Numbered from the stretch's first letter, positions 1 through 11,249 are shown. The stretch is 64,000 nucleotides of DNA from Pseudodonghicola xiamenensis DSM 18339 (GCF_000429365.1 NZ_AUBS01000006.1:112782-176781), one strand, 5' to 3'. Translations and numbers: made by a program. Notes: generated by a model from the letters alone, not told the origin.

Positions 1-1
1 C

Positions 2-259
2 ACCTTCGACAACAGCGACGTGACCACCTTCGACGGCCTGCCGGCACCGGACGGCACCGCGGATCTGCAACTGACCGGCGGCAACGGGCTGATCGACAAG
101 CTGATCCAGATGGGCTTCATCTCAGATCAGGACGCCATGGGCGCACGGATGATGATGGGCATGCTGGGCACCCCGGGCGAGGGCGACGATACGCTGACCT
201 CGCATATCGAAGTGAAACCCTCGGGCCAAATCTTCGCCAACGGCCAGCGCCTCAAGTAA
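2..259 (+). CDS. C-terminal end of a DUF2125-like protein (5' end outside window)
   Basis: The reading frame is already open at the first bases of the window and ends in TAA at 257-259, so this is only the last 85 or so residues of a longer protein. The visible part is acidic and glycine-rich and ends in GQIFANGQRLK. That ending resembles the C-terminus of the DUF2125 proteins, roughly 500-residue probable periplasmic proteins common in Rhodobacteraceae. A GTG at position 20 is in frame but is very unlikely to be the true start, because similar coding sequence continues upstream of it. Function is unknown. The family assignment rests on recalled similarity of a short tail, so it is moderate only. 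Confidence 0.6.
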   Translation, partial: TFDNSDVTTFDGLPAPDGTADLQLTGGNGLIDKLIQMGFISDQDAMGARMMMGMLGTPGEGDDTLTSHIEVKPSGQIFANGQRLK

Positions 260-279
260 TCCCGACGCAATACCGCCGC

Positions 280-301
280 GGGGCCGGTCACCACCGGCCC
301 C
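280..301 (+). terminator. GC-rich hairpin after the DUF2125-like gene
   Basis: A perfect 9-bp stem (GGGGCCGGT / ACCGGCCCC) with a 4-base loop lies 20 bases after the stop codon. No U-run follows, so it may be a 3' stabilising or Rho-assisted end rather than a classic intrinsic terminator. Confidence 0.45.
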
Positions 302-410
302 GATGGCCTTCTCGCCTGGAAATTCCGCCCTTCCCTTGCAGCGGCGCGGTTCCGAGGCTACCTCCTGTCAGGCCCTTGAGGCCGCCCATACCCGCAAGCA
401 GGAGCCCCCA

Positions 411-1757
411 ATGACCCAGTCCCCGGAAGAGCTTTGCCAGGCCCTGCTGACGGCCGCCCGTGTTGCCGGCGCCGACAGCGCGGATGCCATCGCGATCGAA
501 AGCGGCTCCGTTGAAATCGACATCCGCGCCGGCGCGCTGGAAAAGGCCGAACGCGCCGAAAGCACCGATCTGGGATTGCGGATCTTCGTCGGCCAGCGCT
601 CCGCCGTCGTTTCGGCCTCCGACACCCGGGCGGAAACCCTGGCCGCGATGGCCGAGCGCGCGGTCTTCATGGCACGCGAAGCGCCCGAAGATCCCTATAC
701 CGGTCTCGCCAATCCCGACCAGCTTGCGGCAGATTGGGATCTGGCTGCGCTCGAACTTGCGGACCCCGCGTCCGAACCCGATCCACAGGCGCTGCAAGCC
801 GATGCACTGGCGGCCGAGGCCGCCGCGCTGGCCATCGAGGGCGTCACCCAGGTGCAAGCCGCCGGGGCCGGATATGGCCGCAGCCGGGTGCACCTGGCCG
901 CCAGCAACGGATTTTCCGGCGGCTATGAACGCACCAGCCGCTCCACCTCCTGCGTGGCCATCGCCGGAACCGGCACCGGGATGGAGCGCGATTACGATGG
1001 CGACAGCCGCACCTTCCAAAGCGATCTGCGCAGCCCTGAAGAGATCGGCCGCCGCGCCGGGGAACGCGCGATCGAACGGCTTGGCGCGCGCAAACCGGTG
1101 ACAGGCACCTATCCGGTTCTCTTCGATGAACGCATCGCCGCATCGCTGATCGGCCATCTGCTGGCCGCTGCCAATGGTGCCGCGGTGGCGCGCGGCTCCT
1201 CCTGGCTGAAGGACGACCTGGGCCAGCAGGTGCTGCCCGAAGGCCTTTCGGTGATCGAGGATCCGTTCCGCCCGCGCATTGCCGGCTCCCGCCCCTTCGA
1301 TGCCGAAGGGCTGCCGACCGCCCGGCGCGCCATCGTCGAAAACGGCACACTGACCGGCTGGACGCTCGATCTGGCCAGCGCGCGGAAACTGGGCATGACC
1401 CCCACCGGCAATGCGGCGCGCGGCGTCTCCTCGGGCCCGTCGCCGGTGAACTGGAACCTCGCCCTGACCCAGGGCAATGCCAGCCGCGACGATCTGATCC
1501 GCGACATGGGCACCGGGCTGCTGGTCACCTCGATGATCGGATCGACCATCAACCCCAATACCGGCGATTATTCCCGTGGGGCCGCCGGCTTCTGGATCGA
1601 GGCGGGAGAGATCGCCTATCCGGTCAACGAATGCACCATCGCCGGAAATCTGCGCGACATGTTGATGCGGATCATTCCCGCCAACGACGCACGCACCTAT
1701 CTATCACGCGTGGTCCCCTCTTTGCTGATCGAAGGAATGACGCTTGCCGGCAACTGA
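411..1757 (+). CDS. pmbA: TldD/PmbA (TldE) family metalloprotease subunit
   Basis: A 448-residue protein matching the PmbA/TldE half of the TldD-TldE protease, which processes modified peptides such as microcins and degrades unfolded peptides in the cytoplasm. PmbA-type subunits lack the HExxxH metal site carried by TldD, and none is seen here. Family-like stretches include SGPSPVNWNL and GSTINPNTGDYSRGAAGFWI in the C-terminal third, and the length fits the family (about 450). The frame is open further upstream, but the ATG at 411 is chosen because AGGAG lies 7 bases before it and the product then begins MTQSPEEL, as in relatives. The last 14 bases overlap the next gene, so the two are probably cotranslated. 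Confidence 0.9.
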   Translation: MTQSPEELCQALLTAARVAGADSADAIAIESGSVEIDIRAGALEKAERAESTDLGLRIFVGQRSAVVSASDTRAETLAAMAERAVFMAREAPEDPYTGLANPDQLAADWDLAALELADPASEPDPQALQADALAAEAAALAIEGVTQVQAAGAGYGRSRVHLAASNGFSGGYERTSRSTSCVAIAGTGTGMERDYDGDSRTFQSDLRSPEEIGRRAGERAIERLGARKPVTGTYPVLFDERIAASLIGHLLAAANGAAVARGSSWLKDDLGQQVLPEGLSVIEDPFRPRIAGSRPFDAEGLPTARRAIVENGTLTGWTLDLASARKLGMTPTGNAARGVSSGPSPVNWNLALTQGNASRDDLIRDMGTGLLVTSMIGSTINPNTGDYSRGAAGFWIEAGEIAYPVNECTIAGNLRDMLMRIIPANDARTYLSRVVPSLLIEGMTLAGN

Positions 1758-2559
1758 CCTGCCCCTGCTGATCGATACCGCCCGCGCCGCCGGCGACATC
1801 GCCTGCCGTTACTCCGGCCCCGAGGCCAAACGCTGGGAGAAACCCGGCGGCGCCGGCCCCGTGACCGAGGCCGACCTGGCGGTGAACGAGATGCTGGAAG
1901 ACCGGCTGCGCGCGGCCCGGCCCGATTACGGCTGGCTGTCGGAGGAAAGCGAGGACAATGCCGATCGGCTGGGCCATGACCGCATTTTCATCGTCGACCC
2001 GATCGACGGCACCCGCGGCTTTGCCGAAGGTGACAGCAACTGGGCCCATGCACTGGCCGTGACCGAAGCCGGCCGGGTGACTGCGGCGGTGATCTATCTG
2101 CCGATGCGTGATCTGCTCTATTCCGCCGCCCGTGGCGCCGGAGCCTGGCTTAACGGCACCCCGATCCAGGCTGCCAATGCCACCGATCTGGCCCAGGCGA
2201 CCATTCTGGCGACCCGCCCCAATCTAGACCCCCGGCACTGGCGCGGCGGTATCTTTCCCGGCTTCAAAAGCGCCTATCGGTCCTCGCTCGCCTTCCGGAT
2301 GGCACTGGTCGCACAGGGCCGCTTCGACGCAATGCTGACGCTCAGACCCAGCTGGGAATGGGATATTGCCGCCGGAGATCTGATCCTGAGCGAGGCCGGC
2401 GCCCGCTGTACCGACCGCAACGGCACTGAATTACGCTTCAATAATCCCCGCCCCCAGGTCAACGGGGTGATCGCCGCAGGCCCCCGGTTGCACGACCGGC
2501 TGGCCACCGCGCTCGCCCCCGAGCTGGTATTACCAGACCCCGCCCAACCGGGATCTTGA
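1744..2559 (+). CDS. cysQ: inositol monophosphatase / 3'(2'),5'-bisphosphate nucleotidase (CysQ-like)
   Basis: A 271-residue Mg-dependent, Li-sensitive-type phosphatase of the IMPase superfamily. It carries the metal-site motifs SEES (about residue 66), DPIDGTRGFAEG (about 85) and WEWDIAAGDLILSEAG (about 205). In bacteria this subgroup often removes the 3'-phosphate from PAP produced during sulfate assimilation, so CysQ is the preferred name. Inositol-1-phosphate phosphatase activity cannot be excluded. The start is a TTG at 1744 with GAAGG about 8 bases upstream, inside the end of pmbA; no better in-frame ATG or GTG is visible. Coupling to pmbA and closeness to the lipid A genes is a recurrent order in Rhodobacteraceae. 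Confidence 0.82.
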   Translation: MPATDLPLLIDTARAAGDIACRYSGPEAKRWEKPGGAGPVTEADLAVNEMLEDRLRAARPDYGWLSEESEDNADRLGHDRIFIVDPIDGTRGFAEGDSNWAHALAVTEAGRVTAAVIYLPMRDLLYSAARGAGAWLNGTPIQAANATDLAQATILATRPNLDPRHWRGGIFPGFKSAYRSSLAFRMALVAQGRFDAMLTLRPSWEWDIAAGDLILSEAGARCTDRNGTELRFNNPRPQVNGVIAAGPRLHDRLATALAPELVLPDPAQPGS

Positions 2560-2626
2560 CCCCCGGCGCCCAAGGCGTAGGGTGCGCCCAGCCTCGGACC
2601 GGCTGACAAGCGGAAAGGAAAGCGCC

Positions 2627-2869
2627 ATGGCCCAACGTCTGCATCTCGTCTTCGGAGGTGAGTTGGTCGACCCCTCCAAAAGCGTCTTCAAGGACGTCAA
2701 CGACATTCATATCGTTGGCATGTATCCGGATTACGAATCCGCCTATGCCGCCTGGAAGGCCGAAGCGCAGCGCACCGTCGACGATGCCCACATGCGCTAT
2801 TTCATCGCCCATATCCACCGGCTCCGCGACGAGGAACTCGAAGCCTCCTCGACCGAAGAACTGGGCTGA
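2627..2869 (+). CDS. DUF4170 domain protein
   Basis: An 80-residue soluble protein that begins MAQRLHLVFGGEL and contains FKDVNDIHIVGMYPDY and AYAAWKAEAQRTVDDA. These are features of the small DUF4170 family found in alphaproteobacteria next to waaA. The ATG at 2627 follows GGAAAGGAA at a normal distance. The stop codon lies only 4 bases before the TTG start of waaA, so it is part of the cysQ-waaA-lpxK operon. The biochemical role is not known; its constant place before waaA suggests a link to envelope or lipid A synthesis, which is inference only. Confidence 0.85.
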   Translation: MAQRLHLVFGGELVDPSKSVFKDVNDIHIVGMYPDYESAYAAWKAEAQRTVDDAHMRYFIAHIHRLRDEELEASSTEELG

Positions 2870-2873
2870 GCCC

Positions 2874-4121
2874 TTGCGGCTCTCGCTGGGGCTCGCCGCC
2901 TATCGTGCGCTGTCCTGGCGGGCCGCTCAGCCCGTGCAGGAGGCACCGCCGCCACGTCCCGACGGCTCCCTGCTCTGGCTTCACGCCACCAGCGCCGAAC
3001 GGTTCTCGGCCCTGTCCGACCTGGGCCAAAGGCTTTGCGCCCACCGCCCTGATGTCAATCTTCTGCTGACCGTCAATGCCGGCGTCTCCCCCTCGGATCC
3101 GGCAACCGGCCACCGCATCGAGGGCCGAGCCGGGCCGGTACAGGCACTGATCTCGGACCACCCAACGGCCGTACGCGATTTTCTCGCGCATTGGCGCCCG
3201 GACATCTGCCTCTGGACCGGAGGCGATCTTATGCCCAATCTGATCTGCATGGCGACAGATGAGGGAACCGAAATGATCATTGCCGATATCGGCAATGCCG
3301 ACCTGCCCCGCCGGCGCAACGGCTGGCTGTCGGATGTCACCGGTCCCTGCCTGATGCGCTTCGACGCGCTGCTGGCCGACACCGCCGAGACCGCCGCCCA
3401 TTTGCGCCGACTGGGCCTGCCCGGACGCAAGATCTCCGCCATGGGGCGGCTCAGCACCGGAGCCAGCCCACCGCCCTGCCCCGAAACCGCCCTGAATGCC
3501 GCCACTCAGGCGCTGGCCGGACGCCCGCTCTGGCTTGCCGCGCTGCTGGACCGCGAGGAAATCGCGCCGGTGCTGGCCGCCCATCGCGAAGCGCTCAGGT
3601 TTCAGCACCGGCTGCTGCTGGTCGCGGTGCCGACCGATCCCGACGACAGCGCCAGGCTGATCTCAGCGGCCCGAGACAACCGGTTGCGCTGCGCCGACTG
3701 GCATGGCGGCGATCCGATCGGCGAGGACACCCAGATTCTGATCTGCGACGACAGCAGCGATCTGGGCCTATGGTATCGGATGGCCCCGCTGACCTTCATC
3801 GGCGGATCGCTCAGGCCCGGCGCCCGCGGCAATTCCCCCTATGAGGCCACCGCGCTTGGCTCGGCGGTACTCTATGGCCCCCATATCACCGATCACACCG
3901 CCGCCTACACCCGGCTGACCACAGCAGGCGCCGCCCGGGCCGTGCGCGATATGGCCAGCCTGACCAACGCGGTGGTCCAGCTCTGCGCCCCCGATCATGC
4001 CGCGGCAATGGCCCTCGCCGGCTGGGAGACCCTGACCGAAAGCGCGGCCCTTACCGATCATCTGATTGAAATGATCCAGGACCGGCTGGATCGGCGAGAG
4101 GCGGCCCATGCGCACGCCTGA
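2874..4121 (+). CDS. waaA: 3-deoxy-D-manno-octulosonic acid (Kdo) transferase
   Basis: A 415-residue GT30-type transferase that moves Kdo from CMP-Kdo to the lipid A precursor at the inner membrane. Visible family features are the N-terminal Rossmann part (LLWLHATSAE, where most members have an H-S-V-G-E stretch), ICLWTGGDLMPNLI in place of the usual W-P-x-E-x-W-P-N, and the C-terminal FIGGSLRPGARGNSPYEAT near residue 315. The start is taken as TTG 2874, directly after the DUF4170 stop, giving LRLSLGLAAYRALS. The frame is open much further upstream, but that part overlaps DUF4170 out of frame and is not protein-like. It overlaps lpxK by 14 bases. Confidence 0.85.
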   Translation: MRLSLGLAAYRALSWRAAQPVQEAPPPRPDGSLLWLHATSAERFSALSDLGQRLCAHRPDVNLLLTVNAGVSPSDPATGHRIEGRAGPVQALISDHPTAVRDFLAHWRPDICLWTGGDLMPNLICMATDEGTEMIIADIGNADLPRRRNGWLSDVTGPCLMRFDALLADTAETAAHLRRLGLPGRKISAMGRLSTGASPPPCPETALNAATQALAGRPLWLAALLDREEIAPVLAAHREALRFQHRLLLVAVPTDPDDSARLISAARDNRLRCADWHGGDPIGEDTQILICDDSSDLGLWYRMAPLTFIGGSLRPGARGNSPYEATALGSAVLYGPHITDHTAAYTRLTTAGAARAVRDMASLTNAVVQLCAPDHAAAMALAGWETLTESAALTDHLIEMIQDRLDRREAAHAHA

Positions 4122-5106
4122 GTTCTGGTCTGCCTCGCCCCGACACCCCGGCTGGAAGGCGTGGCTTCTCGCTCCGCTCGGGGCCCTTTACGCCCGCGCC
4201 ACCGCGCGCCGGCTGGCCCGGGGCCCCGGCCTCACCCCCGGGGTGCCGGTGATCTGCATCGGCAACCTGAATGCCGGCGGCACCGGAAAGACCCCGACGG
4301 CGATCTGGGTGACAGAAACGCTGCGCGCCGCCGGCCATACCCCCCATGTGGTCAGCCGCGGCCACGGCGGCAGCCTGACCGGCCCCACCCGGGTCGACCC
4401 AGCCAGACATTCGGCAGCCCAGGTCGGCGACGAACCGCTGCTTCTGGCCGCCTTCGCCCCGGTATGGATCGCCCGCGACCGCGCAGCTGGCGCCGCCGCC
4501 GCGGCCAGCGCCGGTGCCAGCGTGATCGTGCTCGACGACGGCTTCCAGAATCCCGCCGTGAAAAAGGATCTCTCGATCGTGGTGGTCGATGCCGCCCGCG
4601 GCTGGGGCAACGGCCGCTGCATTCCCGCCGGCCCGCTGCGCGAACCAGTGAGCGTGGGCCTGGCCCGGGCTGACCTGATCCTCTCCATCGGTGACAGTGC
4701 CGCGCAAGAGACATTCCGCGACACATGGGGCCGGCAAATCGACCTGCCGCATTTCACCGCCGAGCTCACACCGCTGGAAACCGGCATGGACTGGGCCGGC
4801 ACCCGCGTGCTCGCCTTTGCTGGCATCGGATACCCCGAGAAATTCTTCGCCACCCTGCGCGACCTCGGCGCCGAACTGATCCGCACCGAGGCGCTCGCCG
4901 ATCACCAGCCGCTCAGCCCGACACTGGTCCAGCGCCTGCTGGCCGAGGCTCTGGCCCAGAACGCCCTGCTGGTCACCACCGAAAAGGACGTGGCCCGCCT
5001 GCCCGAAGCCCTCCGCTTCTCGGTCACGCCACTACCGGTACGCCTGCAGGTGGAAAAACCGGATGAGCTGGCGCAGATGCTCCTCAAGGCCGCGCCACTG
5101 CCCTGA
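4108..5106 (+). CDS. lpxK: tetraacyldisaccharide 4'-kinase (lipid A)
   Basis: A 332-residue kinase that phosphorylates the 4' position of the tetraacyldisaccharide-1-phosphate precursor of lipid A, using ATP at the cytoplasmic face of the inner membrane. The P-loop GNLNAGGTGKTP (Lys61) and the conserved VSRGHGG, VLDDGFQN and PAGPLREP blocks are all present. Length fits the family (about 330). The ATG start overlaps the end of waaA by 14 bases, so expression is coupled. It is the last gene of the operon, followed by a GC-rich 3' element and the convergent gyrB. Confidence 0.95.
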   Translation: MRTPEFWSASPRHPGWKAWLLAPLGALYARATARRLARGPGLTPGVPVICIGNLNAGGTGKTPTAIWVTETLRAAGHTPHVVSRGHGGSLTGPTRVDPARHSAAQVGDEPLLLAAFAPVWIARDRAAGAAAAASAGASVIVLDDGFQNPAVKKDLSIVVVDAARGWGNGRCIPAGPLREPVSVGLARADLILSIGDSAAQETFRDTWGRQIDLPHFTAELTPLETGMDWAGTRVLAFAGIGYPEKFFATLRDLGAELIRTEALADHQPLSPTLVQRLLAEALAQNALLVTTEKDVARLPEALRFSVTPLPVRLQVEKPDELAQMLLKAAPLP

Positions 5107-5143
5107 GCGCCGGCCACTGCGCTCTGCCCGCCCCTTCGACCTG

Positions 5144-5193
5144 GTCGAAATATCCCGGGGGCGTCTCCGCAGGAGACGGGGGCAGAGCCCCCA
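5144..5193 (-). repeat. 3'-end hairpin/TATTT element, copy 1 (after gyrB)
   Basis: Read on the minus strand, directly after gyrB, there are two GC hairpins (GGGGGC-TCT-GCCCCC, then GTCTCCTGCGGAGAC), followed by CCCGGGATATTTCGACC. The same architecture recurs at seven other places in this window. It separates gyrB from the convergent lpxK and probably marks the 3' ends of both transcripts. Confidence 0.6.
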
Positions 5194-5209
5194 TCCCCAG
5201 CTTTCCGGA

Positions 5210-7645
<2,436 letters not shown>

Positions 7646-7658
7646 TTATTTTGCTGAG

Positions 7659-7687
7659 TATATAGGCTTTTCTGGGGGGATTGTCAC
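7659..7687 (-). promoter_or_regulatory. candidate sigma-70-type promoter of gyrB
   Basis: On the minus strand, GTGACA (7687-7682) and TATATA (7664-7659) are separated by exactly 17 bases, with the gyrB ATG about 29 bases further on. The -35 box matches 5 of 6 and the -10 box 4 of 6 to consensus. It is an AT-rich island in otherwise GC-rich sequence. Supercoiling-sensitive control is usual for gyrB but cannot be seen here. Confidence 0.55.
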
Positions 7688-7730
7688 GCGGCTGACACAA
7701 GATTTAGCGGTCCGCCGCGGCCCCTCGCCG

Positions 7731-8351
7731 TCAGGTGAAAGGCAGGATCAGCGCCACTGCGATCAGCAACCCGCCGGCGCCCAGATTCATCCGCCGGATC
7801 GCCCGCGGCGTGCCCAGAATCCGGCGCATCCGGTCGATGACCAAGGCGAACCCGAGGTTGCCGATCAGCGGCACCGCCACCGAAAGCACCACGATCGCCA
7901 CGATGTCGGGACGCGTCACCGCCCCCAGATCGAAAAACCCCGGCAAGACCCCCATGTAGAACAGGATCGCCTTGGGGTTGCCCAGGATCACCATGACGCC
8001 GGCCAGAAACCCGGCCCATCGCCCCGGCCGGGTCAGCCGGCCGTTGGTCTGAATTTCGGAATTGGCATGACGGATCGCCATCCAGCCCATGAACAGGAAC
8101 ACCGCAGAGGCCACCCAGCGCAGCACCACCAGGATGGCACCATATTCCGACACCAGCCAGGCCATGCCGACGACAGCGAGAAAGGGCCAGACGACATCCC
8201 CGACCGCCACGCCGAACGCCAATGGCCAGGCCGAGGCGAAGCCACCCGAAACACCCCGTGCCACCATCGCCAGCCAGACCGGCCCCGGCGTCAGGAACAA
8301 GATCAGCAGCGCCCCCGAATAAAGCACCATATCCCAGATCGACAGGGTCAT
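7731..8351 (-). CDS. LysE/RhtB family amino-acid exporter
   Basis: A 206-residue inner-membrane protein with about six hydrophobic segments. The family signatures are FLTPGPVWLAM near residue 20 and GNPKAILFYMG near residue 128. Members export amino acids such as lysine, threonine or homoserine lactones; the substrate here is unknown. The ATG at 8351 overlaps the stop of the VOC gene by 4 bases, so the two are translated together. The pair sits between recF and gyrB, an insertion into an otherwise ancient gene order. Confidence 0.88.
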   Translation of the reverse strand: MTLSIWDMVLYSGALLILFLTPGPVWLAMVARGVSGGFASAWPLAFGVAVGDVVWPFLAVVGMAWLVSEYGAILVVLRWVASAVFLFMGWMAIRHANSEIQTNGRLTRPGRWAGFLAGVMVILGNPKAILFYMGVLPGFFDLGAVTRPDIVAIVVLSVAVPLIGNLGFALVIDRMRRILGTPRAIRRMNLGAGGLLIAVALILPFT

Positions 8352-8785
8352 TCGGCCTCCGGTACGGCAATCGTGACAGCGCCGTCCTCGCCCAGATGCC
8401 AGAAGGGATTCATCGCCAGTTCCCAGACATGGCCGTCGGGATCGGCAAAATACCCGGAATAGCCGCCCCAGAACACCTTTTCCGGCGCCTTCAACCCGGT
8501 CGCCCCGGCCTCGAGCGCAGCGGCAAAAGCGGTATCGACCTCTGGCTCGGAGGCGAAATTCTGTGCCAGAGTGATCGCTCCCGTACCCAGCTCCGTACCC
8601 GGACGTCCCTGATCCGCGGCCAGCGCGGTACGGCCGAACAAGCCCAGCACCTGACCGTTCAACTGATAGAACACCACTCCCTCGGTCGCTTCCGCCGGCT
8701 TCCAGCCCAAAGCGGCATAGAAGGCTTTCGATCGCTCCAGATCCGCGACCCCAAGGGTGATCGCTGTCACACGTTGCGGCGTCAT
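8348..8785 (-). CDS. VOC (glyoxalase/bleomycin-resistance fold) family protein
   Basis: A 145-residue protein with the paired beta-alpha-beta-beta-beta modules of the vicinal oxygen chelate superfamily. It begins with TAITLGVADLERSKAFYAAL and has the second-module motif GYFADPDGHVWELAMNP near residue 112. Members include metal-dependent lyases, dioxygenases and drug-binding proteins; nothing here fixes the substrate. It overlaps recF and the LysE gene by 4 bases each, so it sits inside the recF transcript. Confidence 0.85.
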   Translation of the reverse strand: MTPQRVTAITLGVADLERSKAFYAALGWKPAEATEGVVFYQLNGQVLGLFGRTALAADQGRPGTELGTGAITLAQNFASEPEVDTAFAAALEAGATGLKAPEKVFWGGYSGYFADPDGHVWELAMNPFWHLGEDGAVTIAVPEAE

Positions 8786-9891
8786 GGCTGCTCCCTTCGC
8801 TCCACATGGCTTTCGCCGGCCTCTTCGGTCACCTCCAGATACTGCGCGCGTGCACCCAGTTCGGCAAACAGCTCCGGACCGGTCCCGGTCATCCAGGCCT
8901 GCGCCCCCAACGCGCAGATCTCGTCATAAAGCGCCGCCCGACGCCCCGCGTCCAGATGCGCAGCCACCTCATCCAACAAAAGGATCGGCGCCGCTGCGTC
9001 ACGTGCCGCCAATGCCCGCGCATTCGCCAGTATCAACGACACCAAAAGCGCTTTCTGCTCGCCAGTGGAACACTCCCGCGCCGCCACATCCTTGGCGGCA
9101 TAGACCGCGTGCAAATCGGCACGATGGGGGCCGATCAGCGTCCTCCCCGCCTGCAGGTCCCGCCCCCGCCCCGCGGCCAACGCCGCGCGCAGCTCCGCCT
9201 CCGACCCGGACAGCTCGCCCTCAGCCTGCACCAGCGTCAGCTCTGCAGTCGGAAAAGCGGTCTCCGCCCCCGCCTGCGCTACCACAAGTTCGGCCAGCGC
9301 GGAGCGACGTGCCTGATCTATCCGATGCCCGGCCTCAGCCATCTGACTTTCCAGCGCCGCGTACCAATGGGCATCTCGCACCTGATCCTTCAACAGCCGA
9401 TTGCGTTCCCGCATCGCCTTCTCATAAATCAGCGAGGCCTCTGCATGGCCGGGATCGAAGCTCATCACCATGCGGTCCAGAAACCTCCGCCGCCCCTCGG
9501 CGGCCTCGATCCACAGCCGGTCCATCGCCGGCACCAGCCAGACCACCCGCGACACCCGGCCCAGATCGACCTGGCTTGCCGCCTTACCGTCGATCCGCAC
9601 CTGACGCGCGGCCCCCTCCTCCGACCATGTCTCGATCTCATGGACCCGGCCCGACAGCCGCAGCACCCCGCTCAGCTTCCAGCCCAAGGCCTCGGGCCGG
9701 CGTGCCATTTCCGCCGCCGCCGCGCGCCGCAGCCCACGCCCCGGCGAAAACATCGACACCGCCTCCAGGATGTTGGTCTTGCCGGCGCCATTGGGCCCAT
9801 AAATGGCAACCGGCCGCCCGTCGCCCGCGATCTGCGCGCGCCGGTGCGACCGGAAATGTGACAAGGTCAGGTCGGTCAGGGCCAAAGACAT
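8782..9891 (-). CDS. recF: DNA replication/repair protein RecF
   Basis: A 369-residue SMC-like ATPase that loads RecA at gapped DNA together with RecO and RecR. It has Walker A GPNGAGKT (residues 32-39), the ABC-type signature STGEQKALLVSL and Walker B ILLLDEVAAHLD in the last quarter, and the N-terminal LTLSHFRSH typical of RecF. Length is normal. It lies downstream of dnaN, from which it is separated by a short gap holding a 3' hairpin element, and overlaps the downstream VOC gene by 4 bases. Confidence 0.97.
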   Translation of the reverse strand: MSLALTDLTLSHFRSHRRAQIAGDGRPVAIYGPNGAGKTNILEAVSMFSPGRGLRRAAAAEMARRPEALGWKLSGVLRLSGRVHEIETWSEEGAARQVRIDGKAASQVDLGRVSRVVWLVPAMDRLWIEAAEGRRRFLDRMVMSFDPGHAEASLIYEKAMRERNRLLKDQVRDAHWYAALESQMAEAGHRIDQARRSALAELVVAQAGAETAFPTAELTLVQAEGELSGSEAELRAALAAGRGRDLQAGRTLIGPHRADLHAVYAAKDVAARECSTGEQKALLVSLILANARALAARDAAAPILLLDEVAAHLDAGRRAALYDEICALGAQAWMTGTGPELFAELGARAQYLEVTEEAGESHVERREQP

Positions 9892-9895
9892 GCCG

Positions 9896-9932
9896 GCCCC
9901 TTCTTCTCGTTCAAAATACGGCCGCCGGAGGC
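9896..9932 (-). repeat. 3'-end hairpin/TATTT element, copy 2 (after dnaN)
   Basis: Read on the minus strand after the dnaN stop: GCGCTGACGCGC, then GCCTCCGGCGGCC, then GTATTTTGAACGAGAAGAAG. The first part can fold into GC hairpins. The GTATTT core and GAGAAGAAG tail match the copies at about 35.05, 38.0 and 38.05 kb. Confidence 0.6.
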
Positions 9933-9949
9933 ATCGCGCGTCAGCGCGA

Positions 9950-11068
9950 TCACACCCGCATCGGCATCACGACATAGACCGCGCTCAGGTCGTTGCCTTC
10001 ACGCATCAGGGTCGGATCGCCCGAGGAGTTGAACAGGAACACCGCGTTCTCGCGATCCACCTGGCTAGCGATCTCCAGCAGATATTTGGCGTTGAAACCG
10101 ATCTCCAACCGCTCGTCGGCATAAGCGACGGCCAGTTCCTCCTCCGCCGCACCGCTATCCGGCGCATTGACCGACAACACCAGCCGATCCTCGTCCAGTT
10201 GCAGCTTCACCGCGCGGGAGCGCTCCGAACTCACCGTCGCCACCCGATCCACTGCCTTGGCAAAATCGGCCGCATCCACCTCAAGCCGGCGGGTATTGTT
10301 CTGCGGGATCACCCGCGAATAGTCCGGGAAGGTGCCGTCGATCACCTTCGAGGTCAGCGTGATGGTCGGGGTGGCAAAACGCACCTTGGTTTCAGACACC
10401 GAGACCGCAATGTCCTGCTCGTCATCATCCAGCAGCTTGCGCAGTTCGCCCACGGTCTTGCGCGGCACAATGACGCCCGGCATGTCCTCGGCACCGGCCG
10501 GCAAATCGGCGTCGATCCGCGCCAGACGGTGGCCATCGGTGGCAACGCAGCGCAGCACCTTCTGCCCATCGGCCTCGGTCACATGCATGTAGACACCGTT
10601 CAGATAATAACGGGTCTCTTCGGTGGAAATCGCGAATTTCGACTTGTCGAACAGGCGCCGCAACACAGCGGCATTAGCCGAGAAATTCGACTGATATTCC
10701 GATGAGGCCATCACCGGGAAATCTTCCTTCGGCAGCGTGGCGAGCGAGAAGTTCGACCGCCCGGCCTCGACCGTCAGCCGCCCGGCGGCGGGATCGGCCG
10801 TCAGCGTCACCAGCGCCCCATCGGGCAGCTTGCGCACGATCTCATGCAGAGTGGTGGCGGCAACCGTGGTGGCGCCCGCGCGTTCGACCTGAGCAGGCGC
10901 CTTGTCGACCACTTCGATATCCAGATCGGTGGCGCGGAAGCTGGCGGTATCGCCTTCGGCCTCGATCAGCACATTGGCCAGGATCGGAATGGTGTTGCGG
11001 CGCTCCACCACCGACTGCGCCTGCGCCACGGCCTTCAGAAGTGTGCCGCGCTCAATGCTGATCTTCAT
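9950..11068 (-). CDS. dnaN: DNA polymerase III beta sliding clamp
   Basis: A 372-residue ring-forming clamp with three repeated domains. Typical stretches are MKISIERGTLLKAVAQAQSV at the start, YYLNGVYMH in the middle, and the C-terminal end DLSAVYVVMPMRV. Length fits the alphaproteobacterial clamp. The ATG start follows GAAGGG at good spacing. It is placed after dnaA, separated by about 270 bases that hold the dnaA terminator. Confidence 0.98.
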   Translation of the reverse strand: MKISIERGTLLKAVAQAQSVVERRNTIPILANVLIEAEGDTASFRATDLDIEVVDKAPAQVERAGATTVAATTLHEIVRKLPDGALVTLTADPAAGRLTVEAGRSNFSLATLPKEDFPVMASSEYQSNFSANAAVLRRLFDKSKFAISTEETRYYLNGVYMHVTEADGQKVLRCVATDGHRLARIDADLPAGAEDMPGVIVPRKTVGELRKLLDDDEQDIAVSVSETKVRFATPTITLTSKVIDGTFPDYSRVIPQNNTRRLEVDAADFAKAVDRVATVSSERSRAVKLQLDEDRLVLSVNAPDSGAAEEELAVAYADERLEIGFNAKYLLEIASQVDRENAVFLFNSSGDPTLMREGNDLSAVYVVMPMRV

Positions 11069-11168
11069 GTCCCTTCACCCTCCGCATCTGCCGGGAAGGG
11101 CACACTAGCCGTTCGCCCCTGCGGCACAAGGTTTTTCTGGTATTTCATCGTCAGAAGTTGTCGGTCGG

Positions 11169-11201
11169 AATGCCCGGGGCGTCAAGGCCCCCGGGGGCAT
11201 T
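11169..11201. repeat. imperfect inverted repeat between dnaA and dnaN
   Basis: AATGCCC and GGGCATT flank a G/C-run core. It lies between the dnaA terminator and the dnaN start. It could be a hairpin in the dnaN leader; no function is evident. Confidence 0.4.
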
Positions 11202-11249
11202 CCCGGACCCCCAGTTCAGGATTGCCTCCCGCTGCCCGCGATCGCGACA

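Noticed and set aside
288..1157. Long minus-strand frame opposite pmbA
   Set aside because: Low-complexity Gly/Arg-rich product caused by high GC; pmbA is the supported gene.
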